60,413 nt of DNA, taken from assembly GCA_029547745.1 (NCBI GenBank), contig JAKPOQ010000023.1, positions 1 to 60,413 on the forward strand, read 5' to 3'. Position 1 is the first letter of the stretch; each line of letters opens with the position of its first letter. Made by a program: the position numbers and the translations under genes. Of the stretch, positions 37,078 through 46,104 are shown one piece after another. The notes below the pieces were generated by a model. The model searched no databases. It was not told the origin of the DNA and saw nothing but the letters and a program-made list of their open reading frames with translations. The stretch is from Actinomycetes bacterium (GTDB lineage Bacteria; Actinomycetota; Thermoleophilia; UBA2241).

Positions 37078-37194
37078 ATGACTGACCGCCACGCGCATGA
37101 CCGACCGCTACGCACACGACCCGCGCATGAGCGACTGCCGCGTACGCACGGCGAGCGCATGACCGACCGGTTCACAGACATGTCGCGCGGATGA
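37078..37194 (+). CDS. Possible 38-aa Arg/His-rich upstream ORF coupled to the next gene
   Basis: MTDRHAHDRPLRTRPAHERLPRTHGERMTDRFTDMSRG*; its TGA overlaps the downstream ATG (ATGA). Confidence 0.3.
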   Translation: MTDRHAHDRPLRTRPAHERLPRTHGERMTDRFTDMSRG

Positions 37195-38516
37195 GCGACC
37201 TGCTTGCCCCTTTCCCTTCCTCGTGCGACGTCGTCGTGCTCGGTGGCGGCGCTAGCGGCACGTCGATCGCCTACCAGCTCGCCAAGCGGGGCGTCGACGT
37301 CCTGCTCCTGGAGGCGGGCGATATCGCCCAGGGAGCCAGCGGGCGCAACGGCGGCCTGCTCGACACCGCCGTCGACCCCGGGTCGCCGCTGGTCGACTAC
37401 TACTACCGCTCCGCCGAGCTGTGGCCCCGGCTCGCCGAGGAGCTCCTCGACACCGCCGGCATCGACGTCGAATACTTCCGCTCCGGCACCCTGCAGGTCG
37501 TGCTCGAAGGCGACACCGACAAGGACGAGATCGACGCCGAGTTCCGCGGCCACCTCGAACAGGGGTACGACGTGCGCTGGCTCGACCGCGAGCAGACGCT
37601 CGCGCTCTCGCCGCTCTTCCCTGAGGACACGCTGGGCGGCTGGCTGCGACCCATGGACGGTCAGGTGAACCCGATCATGCTGTGCTACGCCCTCGCTCTG
37701 GGGACGGCGCGGCATGGCGGCCGGGTGCGCCAGGGCACGCCGGCGACGGCGCTGCTCGTACAGACGCCGGGCGGCCTGGTCGCGGCGGAGCCGCGGCACT
37801 ATCCCGGCATCACCGGCGCGCGCTCCGCCGGCGGCGCGCCCGGCAGCGCCGCCGCGCCGACCGGCGGCCATGCCGCCCCGGGCGGCGACGCCGCGCCTGA
37901 GGGCCGCAGCCCTGCCCCGACCGGCCGGATCGTCGGCGTGCGCACTCCCGAGGGTGACGTCCTCTGCGACCAGATCGTCGTCGCCCTCGAGCCGTGGACA
38001 CGTCCCTTCCTGGCTCCGCTCGGCCTCGACGTGCCGGTCCGGCCGCAACGCGGGCAGATCTTCGTCACCGAGCCGCTGCCGCCCCTCATGGAGGTCGCCT
38101 GCCTCTACGGTGTCGACCCCTACATCTACTGGCGGCAGACCCGGCACGGCGGCCTCACCATCGGCGGCGCCAGGCCCCAGGACACCCATGGCGACTTCCT
38201 GCTCGAGAGCGTGAGCGCCGCGACGACGCTCGACATCCAGCGCATCGTGCTCGGCATGGCAGCGCGTGTGCATCCGGCGCTCTCCGACACGGCCATCATC
38301 CGCTGGTGGGGCGGCGTGATGGGGTTCACCGAGGACCTCCTGCCGGTGCTCGGGCGGCTCGAGGAGCACCCGAACGTCGTCACCGCCTGCGGGTTCTGCC
38401 CGAACGGCATCCTCTGCGCCCCATTGACCGGACGCGTGATCGCCGACGTCGTGGTCGGGGAAGAACCCGAGGTGCCGCTCGAGGCGTACGCGCGGCGCCG
38501 CTTCGCCGCCGACTGA
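37191..38516 (+). CDS. FAD-dependent oxidoreductase (DAO/DadA-like)
   Basis: VVVLGGGASGTSIAYQLAKRGVDVLLLEAGDIAQGASGRNGGLL...VRPQRGQIFVTEPL. Confidence 0.88.
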   Translation: MSDLLAPFPSSCDVVVLGGGASGTSIAYQLAKRGVDVLLLEAGDIAQGASGRNGGLLDTAVDPGSPLVDYYYRSAELWPRLAEELLDTAGIDVEYFRSGTLQVVLEGDTDKDEIDAEFRGHLEQGYDVRWLDREQTLALSPLFPEDTLGGWLRPMDGQVNPIMLCYALALGTARHGGRVRQGTPATALLVQTPGGLVAAEPRHYPGITGARSAGGAPGSAAAPTGGHAAPGGDAAPEGRSPAPTGRIVGVRTPEGDVLCDQIVVALEPWTRPFLAPLGLDVPVRPQRGQIFVTEPLPPLMEVACLYGVDPYIYWRQTRHGGLTIGGARPQDTHGDFLLESVSAATTLDIQRIVLGMAARVHPALSDTAIIRWWGGVMGFTEDLLPVLGRLEEHPNVVTACGFCPNGILCAPLTGRVIADVVVGEEPEVPLEAYARRRFAAD

Positions 38517-38534
38517 GCGCCGGCAGCGCAGCAC

Positions 38535-39554
38535 TCACGGCCCCAGGTCGGGGATCGCCGAGAGCACAGTGCCACCGGCGTCGGGCTCGGCCCACGCCCC
38601 GAGGCGGCGGAAGCGCTCGCGGCGCTGGGCGCGGCGCTCGCCGGGCTCGACCTGGTCGAGCTCGGCGAGCGCCGCGCGGATGGCCTCGCCGACCTTGGCG
38701 GCGGCCGCCTCGGGGTTGTTGTGCGCGCCGCCGCGCGGCTCCTCGATCACCTTCTCGATCACGCCCAAGTCGAACAGTTGCGACGCCGTGGGCCGCAGCG
38801 CCTCGGCGGCCTGCGGCGCGAAGCCGGCGTCGCGCCAGAGGATCGCCGCGCAGCCCTCCGGTGAGATCACGGAATAGGTCGCGTTCTCTTGCATAAGGAC
38901 GCGGTCGGCGACGGCCAGGGCGAGGGCTCCGCCGGACCCCCCCTCGCCGATCACCGTCGCGACCACCGGCACGGTCAGGCGTGCCATCTTCAGCATCGTC
39001 TCGGCGATCGCCCGTGCCTGGCCGCCCTCCTCTGCGGCGACCCCCGGGTACGCGCCGGGCGTGTCGACGAAGGTGAGGACCGGGAGCCGATGCCGTTCGG
39101 CGAGCGTGAACAGACGCTGCGCCTTGCGATACCCCTCGGGACGCGCCATCCCGAAGTTGTGTACGGTCTGCTCGTCGAGGGTGCGTCCCTTCTGGTGGCC
39201 GACGACCAGGACGGCGCGGTCGCCGAACCATCCGAGGCCACCGACGATCGCCGGGTCGTCGGCGCGCAGCCGGTCGCCCTTGAGCTCCTCGAACCCCCGG
39301 ATCAGATACGAGATGTAGTCACGCGTGCGAGGACGGTCCTTGTGACGCGCGATCTCGACGGTCAACCAGGCGTCATGGCGTCTCTTCTCGCGCTGGAGCC
39401 TCTTGAGCCGGCTCTGCAGCTTCTCGACCTCTTCGGAGAGATGAACGCCGGGCAAGAGCGGCAAGCGCCCGAGCTCTGTCAGCCGCTGCCTGAGCCAGCC
39501 CTCTCTTGCCGCGGTCTCGCGATCGTCGTGCGGTTCGTCGTTCAGGGGAGTCAC
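38535..39554 (-). CDS. accA: Acetyl-CoA carboxylase carboxyltransferase subunit alpha
   Basis: TFVDTPGAYPGVAAEEGGQARAIAETMLKMARLTVPVVATVIGEGGSGGALALAVADRVLM; GTG start preceded by AAGGGGG. Confidence 0.95.
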   Translation of the reverse strand: MTPLNDEPHDDRETAAREGWLRQRLTELGRLPLLPGVHLSEEVEKLQSRLKRLQREKRRHDAWLTVEIARHKDRPRTRDYISYLIRGFEELKGDRLRADDPAIVGGLGWFGDRAVLVVGHQKGRTLDEQTVHNFGMARPEGYRKAQRLFTLAERHRLPVLTFVDTPGAYPGVAAEEGGQARAIAETMLKMARLTVPVVATVIGEGGSGGALALAVADRVLMQENATYSVISPEGCAAILWRDAGFAPQAAEALRPTASQLFDLGVIEKVIEEPRGGAHNNPEAAAAKVGEAIRAALAELDQVEPGERRAQRRERFRRLGAWAEPDAGGTVLSAIPDLGP

Positions 39555-40374
39555 CCCCCTTCAGCAGTCGCAAGTAGCTGCCGACCCTGGCCTTGAGCTC
39601 GTTACGGGGCACCACGGCGTCGAGGTGCCCGAGCTCGAGGTTGCGCTCGGCGGTGCCGAACCCCTCGGGCAGGGGCTCGCGCGTCGTCTCGGCGATCACG
39701 CGCGGGCCCGAGAACGAGAGCAGCGCCCCCGGCTCGGCGATGCAGATGTCGGCCAGCGCCGCGAAGCTCGCCATGACCCCGCCTGTACAGGGGTCGGCGA
39801 GGATCGTCACGAAGGGCGAGCCGGCCTCGTTCACGACATCGACGGCGCAGGTCGTCTTGGCCATCTGCATGAGTGAGAGGATGCCCTCCTGCATCCTGGC
39901 CCCGCCGGAGCTGCAGACCGCGACCAGCGGCAGACCCTCGACGGCGGCGAGTTCCGCGCAGCGCCACAGCTTCTCTCCGACGACGCTGCCCATGCTCCCG
40001 CCGAGAAACCCGAAATCCATGACCGCGAGCACGCAGGCGCTGCCGTCGATGGTCGCCGTCCCGGTGACGATCGCCTCGTCGAGGCCGGTCTTGGCCTGCG
40101 CCTCACGGACGCGGTCCGGATAGGCTTCGAGGTCCACGAACTCAAGGGGGTCGAGGGTCCGCACCGTCGGCCACAGTTCGTCGAAGCTGTCGCGGTCGGC
40201 GAGCTGTGCCACGCGCTCCCTCGCGCTCACCCGCAGGTGGTGACCGCACGAGGGGCAGACGAAGAGGTTCGCGCTGACGTCGGCAGACCGGGCGCCACGC
40301 TTGCACGACGGGCAGACCCACTCCGGCCTCGCGGGCTGGGAGTCCTTGCGTTCGATCTCGACGGTGACGCTCAT
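39373..40374 (-). CDS. accD: Acetyl-CoA carboxylase carboxyltransferase subunit beta (3' end overlaps accA by 182 nt as sequenced)
   Basis: Zn finger WVCPSCKRGARSADVSANLFVCPSCGHHLRVS; SSGGARMQEGILSLMQMAKT. Conserved region ends at SYLRLLKGG. Confidence 0.93.
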   Translation of the reverse strand: MSVTVEIERKDSQPARPEWVCPSCKRGARSADVSANLFVCPSCGHHLRVSARERVAQLADRDSFDELWPTVRTLDPLEFVDLEAYPDRVREAQAKTGLDEAIVTGTATIDGSACVLAVMDFGFLGGSMGSVVGEKLWRCAELAAVEGLPLVAVCSSGGARMQEGILSLMQMAKTTCAVDVVNEAGSPFVTILADPCTGGVMASFAALADICIAEPGALLSFSGPRVIAETTREPLPEGFGTAERNLELGHLDAVVPRNELKARVGSYLRLLKGGDSPERRTARRSRDRGKRGLAQAAADRARALAALARRSSLRRGREAAEPAQEAPAREETP

Positions 40375-40396
40375 GGACGAGGCCGGCGGGACGGCG

Positions 40397-41701
40397 TCAG
40401 CCGTCGTACCGGCGAAACACGAGAGTGACGTTGTGGCCCCCGAACCCGAAGCTGTTCGAAGCGGCGGCATCGACCTTCATGAAGCGCGACTCGAGCGGGA
40501 TGTAGTCGAGGTCGCACTCCGGGTCGGGGTCGGTCAGGTTGATCGTCGGCGGAGCCAGACTGTTGACCATGGTGAGGACGGTGGCGACGGCCTCGATCGC
40601 GCCGGAGGCGCCGAGACAGTGGCCGATCATCGACTTGTTGGACGAGATGGCGACCTTGCGGGCATGCCCGCCGAAGGCGATCTTGACGGCCTTGGTCTCG
40701 GCGACGTCGCCTGTCTTGGTCGCCGTGCCGTGGGCGTTGATGTAGGCGATGTCCCCCGGCCGCAGGCCGGCCATGTCCAACGCCGCCCTCATGGCCCGCG
40801 CCTGCGACCTGCCGGTCTCGTCGGGCGCCGTCATGTGGAAGGAGTCCGAGCTGAAGCCGACGCCGGCCAGCTCGGCGTAGATGCGAGCGTCGCGCCGGAG
40901 GGCGTGCTCGAGTTCCTCGAGCACGAGACAGCCGGCGCCCTCGCCTATCACGAAGCCGTCGCGCCCGGCGTCGAACGGCCGCGAGGCTGCCTGCGGGTCG
41001 TCGTTGCGTCGCGAGAGCGAGCGCGCCGCGGCGAAGCCGGCGACGCCGATCGCCGAGATCGGCGCCTCGCTGCCGCCGGCGAACATGACGTCGGCGTCGC
41101 CGCGGCGGATCACGTGGAAGGCCTGGGCGATGGCATCGGACCCCGCGGCGCAAGCCGTACAGGTCGAGCTCAGCGGCCCCTTCGTCCCGAGCTCCAGAGA
41201 CACCTGCGCCGCGCCCATGTTCGGGATCATCATCGGGATGAGCAACGGGTTCGTGCGCTCGGGACCCTGGTTCAGCAGCTTCTCGATCTCGACGTGCAGG
41301 GTCTGCAGACCGCCGACGCCGCTGCCGACCAAGGCGCCCGTACGTTCCGCTTCGGCGCGCGGTTCGACGCCCGCATCGTCGCGGGCCATCTTCGCCGCCG
41401 CGACGGCGTACTGGCCGAAGAGGTCAAGGCGACGGGCCGTGCGCTTGTCGACGTACTCGACGGGGTCGAAGTCGGGCACCTCGGCGGCGATGTGCACGCG
41501 CTGGTCGCTGTGGTCGAAGCGCGTGATCTCACGCACGGCCGACTCGCCCGCGACCAGGCGGCGCCAGAAGCGGTCGACCTCGCAACCGAGAGGCGAGACC
41601 ACGCCCATGCCGGTGACGACGACGCGCCGCGCCGGCTGAGTGCCGGCGCTGCCGTTGGCTGCACTCACAGCGGCGTCCTCCGCGTCATCCGTCACCGCCA
41701 C
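40397..41701 (-). CDS. fabF: Beta-ketoacyl-ACP synthase II
   Basis: STCTACAAGSDAIAQAF catalytic Cys, INAHGTATKTGD, NSFGFGGHN. Confidence 0.94.
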   Translation of the reverse strand: MAVTDDAEDAAVSAANGSAGTQPARRVVVTGMGVVSPLGCEVDRFWRRLVAGESAVREITRFDHSDQRVHIAAEVPDFDPVEYVDKRTARRLDLFGQYAVAAAKMARDDAGVEPRAEAERTGALVGSGVGGLQTLHVEIEKLLNQGPERTNPLLIPMMIPNMGAAQVSLELGTKGPLSSTCTACAAGSDAIAQAFHVIRRGDADVMFAGGSEAPISAIGVAGFAAARSLSRRNDDPQAASRPFDAGRDGFVIGEGAGCLVLEELEHALRRDARIYAELAGVGFSSDSFHMTAPDETGRSQARAMRAALDMAGLRPGDIAYINAHGTATKTGDVAETKAVKIAFGGHARKVAISSNKSMIGHCLGASGAIEAVATVLTMVNSLAPPTINLTDPDPECDLDYIPLESRFMKVDAAASNSFGFGGHNVTLVFRRYDG

Positions 41702-41702
41702 G

Positions 41703-42454
<752 letters not shown>

Positions 42455-42458
<4 letters not shown>

Positions 42459-43387
42459 GGCGCCTCCACGTACCAGCCTTCCTCGATAAGGGAGGTCACC
42501 GTCGCGACGTCCGACGCCCGTGCGACCGCGGCCTGCGGCGCGATGCGCCGCACGAGACCGCTGAGCACGGAACCTGACCCCACCTCAAGGTACGAATCAT
42601 ACCCCGCCGCCCACATCATGCTCACGGCCGGCGCGAAACGCACCGGCGAGACGAGCTGACGCGCGAGCAGCCCGGCGAGGTCCGTACGCTCGAAGCGAAG
42701 GCTCGTCGCCGAGAAGAACGGCGGATCTGGCGAACGCCAGTCGACCGCCTCGAGCTCGGCCCGCAGCGGCACCAGCGCCGCTTCCATGAGCGGCGTATGG
42801 AAGGCGCCGCTGACGGCGAGCGGCACGACCTTCTTGGCGCCCACCGCGGCGGCGCCCTGCGTCAGGGCATCGAGACCGCCACGGGTCCCACTGACCACGA
42901 CCTGCCCGGGGGCGTTGTAGTTCGCCGGCCAGACGCCGTCGATGCCGGCGCAAAGCTCGTCGACCACATCGTCGGGCAAGCCGATGACGGCCGCCATGCC
43001 GCCCGGCGCGCGCTCGGCGGCGGCGAGCATCTCCTCGCCGCGCCGCCGCACCACGCGCACCGCCGTCCGCAGGTCCAGCGCCCCGGTGGCGACCAGCGCC
43101 GAGTAGTCGCCAAGGCTGTGGCCGATCGCGGCCGCGAAGCACAGGCCCTCGCGGCGGAGGATCCGGAAGATGCCGACCGAGACGACAAGCAAGGCCGGCT
43201 GTGTGTGGTCGGTGCGGTCGAGGATCTCCGCAGGCCCGGCCGCGCAGAGTCGCGCGAGATCGTAGCCGAGCACCTCCGAGGCCTCGGCGAACGTCTCGCG
43301 CATGAGCGGGTCGGCGGCCGCGAGATCGCAGCCCATGCCGACGGCCTGCGACCCCTGGCCGGGGAACATCAGGACGACCTTCTTCAC
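42455..43387 (-). CDS. fabD: Malonyl-CoA:ACP transacylase
   Basis: LMFPGQGSQAVGMG, AAIGHSLGDYSALVATGAL. Confidence 0.94.
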
Positions 43388-43396
43388 AGGATCAGG

Positions 43397-44404
43397 CTAC
43401 AGCTCCCACCTGGTGAGACACGAACCCCAGGTCAGCCCCGAGCCGAAACCGGCCATGAGCAGCGTGTCCCCCTTCTTCAGGCGACCCGTCTGGCAGGCCT
43501 CGTGGAGACAGAGGGGGATCGACGCGCACGACGTGTTGCCGTAACGGTCCAGATTGGCGAACACCTGACGCTCGTCGAACCCGAGACGCCGCGCCGCCCA
43601 CTCGATGATGCGGATGTTGGCCTGATGCGGGACGAAGAGGTCGACGTCCGCGACGCTGAGGCCGGCGTCGCCGAGGACTTTGGCGCATGACTTGACGACG
43701 GTGCGCGTGGCGAACTTGAAGACCTCGCTGCCGGTCATGTGCATGGTATGGCGATGGGCGCGCACCGTCTCGAGCGTGGCCGGCTCGCGCGTACCTCCCG
43801 CGGGGATGTTCAGGAACGGCGCCCCGCTGCCGTCGTTGCCGAGATCGAACGAGAAGATGCTCCCGTTGTCGGTCGGCTGCACGAGGACGGCGCCGGCGCC
43901 GTCGCCGAAGAGCACGCACGTGCCGCGGTCCTCCCAGTCGAGGATCTTCGAGAGGACCTCGGCGCCGAGCACGAGGACGTTCTGGTAGATGTTCGCCGAC
44001 ACGAAGGCGGCGGCCGTCGCGAGACCGTACACGAACCCCGTGCACCCGGCTTGGATGTCGAACGCCCCGGCGTTCACGGCGCCGATACGCTCACAGACGA
44101 TCGACGCCGTCGCCGGCATCATGTGGTCGGGCGAGATCGTCGTGACGATGACGAGGTCCAGGTCGGTGGGGTCGACGCCTCCCGACTCGAGACAGCGGCG
44201 GGCGGCGACCTCGGCCAGGTCGGACGCAGCCTCGTCGGGACGCGCGATACGGCGCTCGCGGATGCCGGTGCGCGAGGCGATCCACTCGTCCGACGTGTCC
44301 AGGAACCGCGAGATCTCGTCGTTCGTCATGACGCGCTCCGGCACATGGACACCGAGCGCTGAGATGCGCGCCCCACGCACGAGGCCGCGACGCAAGCCGA
44401 TCAC
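43397..44404 (-). CDS. fabH: Beta-ketoacyl-ACP synthase III
   Basis: ERVMTNDEISRFLDTSDEWIASRTGIRERRIA, DIQAGCTGFVYGL, FVPHQANIRIIEWAARRLG, GNTSCASIPL. Confidence 0.95.
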   Translation of the reverse strand: MIGLRRGLVRGARISALGVHVPERVMTNDEISRFLDTSDEWIASRTGIRERRIARPDEAASDLAEVAARRCLESGGVDPTDLDLVIVTTISPDHMMPATASIVCERIGAVNAGAFDIQAGCTGFVYGLATAAAFVSANIYQNVLVLGAEVLSKILDWEDRGTCVLFGDGAGAVLVQPTDNGSIFSFDLGNDGSGAPFLNIPAGGTREPATLETVRAHRHTMHMTGSEVFKFATRTVVKSCAKVLGDAGLSVADVDLFVPHQANIRIIEWAARRLGFDERQVFANLDRYGNTSCASIPLCLHEACQTGRLKKGDTLLMAGFGSGLTWGSCLTRWEL

Positions 44405-44540
44405 CGCCGCACCTCGAAACGCCGGCGGGCGGCGGAGACGCGCCCGCCGGCACAGCCGCGACCGGCGACGTTCGCCGACCCGGCGCCGCCGCGACTGACG
44501 GCGCACACAAGCCCGTCGACGCAGGTGGGCCCGGCGACGT

Positions 44541-45002
44541 TCACAGCTTCGCCTCGCCGCCGGCGACGGCCGCCGCGTCGGCGACGGCGAACAACAGCTC
44601 GCCCCGACAGGCGAGCTGCCCGTCGACCGTCGCCCTGACGGCGGCCCGGCCGACCGCACCGCGCGTCGAGGTGATCGTCGCCTCGAGGACCAGCGTGTCC
44701 CCGGGCTTCACCAGACGCTTGAAGCGGACCTTGTCGATGCCCGCGAACAGGCCGATCTTGCCCTCCCCGCCGCCGGCGCTCGCCGCCGCCACCGAGGCGG
44801 CCTGGGCGAGCGCCTCGACGATGAGAACGCCGGGCATGACGGGGTTCCCGGGGAAGTGCCCGGCGAACCAGAAGTCGTCGTCACGCAACGTGCGCCGGGC
44901 GACACAACGTACGCCCGGCTCGAGATCGTCCACCTGGTCGAGCAACAGGAAGGGTGGGCGGTGCGGGAGCAGCGCCTCGATCTGTGCACGGTCGAGCGTC
45001 AC
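44541..45002 (-). CDS. fabZ: 3-hydroxyacyl-ACP dehydratase
   Basis: LLPHRPPFLLLDQVDDLEPG, GHFPGNPVMPGVLIVEALAQ. Confidence 0.94.
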   Translation of the reverse strand: MTLDRAQIEALLPHRPPFLLLDQVDDLEPGVRCVARRTLRDDDFWFAGHFPGNPVMPGVLIVEALAQAASVAAASAGGGEGKIGLFAGIDKVRFKRLVKPGDTLVLEATITSTRGAVGRAAVRATVDGQLACRGELLFAVADAAAVAGGEAKL

Positions 45003-45012
45003 CACGGTCCTC

Positions 45013-45468
45013 TCATCGCCGTGCCGCCCCAGCGGCTCGGGAGACCCTCGTCTTGGCCTGGTCCTGCCCGCGACGCCGGCCGAAGCCGATGACGACGGCG
45101 ACCAGGGCGATCGCCCAGCCGAGGAGGTTCTTGACGGGCATCGTCCGGCCGCCCGGCAGCCTGACCCTGCCGAGGGACTGGTCAAGCCACTCGAGCACAT
45201 CACTCACGACGTCGGCGAGCGGCCGCGGCGAGCCGGGCAACGGCTCCGTGGCGACGGCCGTCATGACCCTGTTCGCAAAACCCGCCGGCGGCGCCAGCGG
45301 CACATCGCCCCACGCGGCCAGCGTGCCGCGCAGCGCGCTCAGCTCGCGGAACTCGAGCGAACAGTCAGGGCAGAAGGCGAGGTGCCGCTGGAACTCGGCG
45401 GTCTCGAGGTACCCGAGCTCGCCGTCGATGTACCGGTTCATGAGGGCGCGGACGCCGCTGCAGTCCAT
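45013..45468 (-). CDS. Zinc-finger anti-sigma factor
   Basis: MDCSGVRALMNRYIDGELGYLETAEFQRHLAFCPDC (HxxxCxxC) plus one C-terminal TM; ATG overlaps the sigma-factor stop. Confidence 0.87.
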   Translation of the reverse strand: MDCSGVRALMNRYIDGELGYLETAEFQRHLAFCPDCSLEFRELSALRGTLAAWGDVPLAPPAGFANRVMTAVATEPLPGSPRPLADVVSDVLEWLDQSLGRVRLPGGRTMPVKNLLGWAIALVAVVIGFGRRRGQDQAKTRVSRAAGAARR

Positions 45469-46031
45469 CAGGCCTCCCGCTCGGCGCGCAGGCGCAGACG
45501 CAGGGCGGCGCGGCCGCGATGGACCATGACCTTGACGGTGCCGAGCGGACGCCCCGTCAGCTCGGCGATCTCGTGGTACGGAAGGCCGTACACGTCGCGG
45601 AGCACGGTGGGCGTCCGGTAGTCCTCGGGCAGGTCGGCGAGGGCGCGGGCGATGGTCGCCGCGTCGATCCCCGGCGCGAGGGCCGCCGCCTCGCCGGCGA
45701 CCTCGGGAACGTCCACCGGTTCGGGCCGGCGCCGCTCGCGCCGCTGGGCGTCGATGGCCGCCGTCAGGGCGAGGCGGAAGAGCCACGTCGAGAACGACGC
45801 CTCGCTGCGGTACTGGGGCAGCGAGCGGTAGCAGCGCAGGAAGGCGTCCTGGGCCGCGTCTTCGGCGTCGGCGTGGTTGCCGAGCACGTTGTAGGCCACC
45901 GAGTACACCATGTGCTGGTACCGCTCCACGATCATCCTGAACGCCTGGCGCTCGCCCGCCGCGGCCCGCGCGAGATCGGCAGGCGACGGGTCGGCGGGCA
46001 GACGCCACTTTTCCCAGTTAGACGAAGCCAT
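45468..46031 (-). CDS. ECF-family RNA polymerase sigma factor
   Basis: MVYSVAYNVLGNHADAEDAAQDAFLRCYRSLPQYRSEASFSTWLFRLA; LPYHEIAELTGRPLGTVKVMVHRGR. Confidence 0.93.
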   Translation of the reverse strand: MASSNWEKWRLPADPSPADLARAAAGERQAFRMIVERYQHMVYSVAYNVLGNHADAEDAAQDAFLRCYRSLPQYRSEASFSTWLFRLALTAAIDAQRRERRRPEPVDVPEVAGEAAALAPGIDAATIARALADLPEDYRTPTVLRDVYGLPYHEIAELTGRPLGTVKVMVHRGRAALRLRLRAEREA

Positions 46032-46104
46032 GGGCTGAAAGGTTACAACGGCCCTGTGCCTACTGCGCCGGGCACGGTTTGCAGACGGGTAAGCTCTCCC
46101 TCGG

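Noticed and set aside
36297-38534. 745-aa minus-strand ORF opposite the oxidoreductase and glutaredoxin genes
   Set aside because: Spans two well-supported plus-strand genes and their spacer with no recognisable motif.
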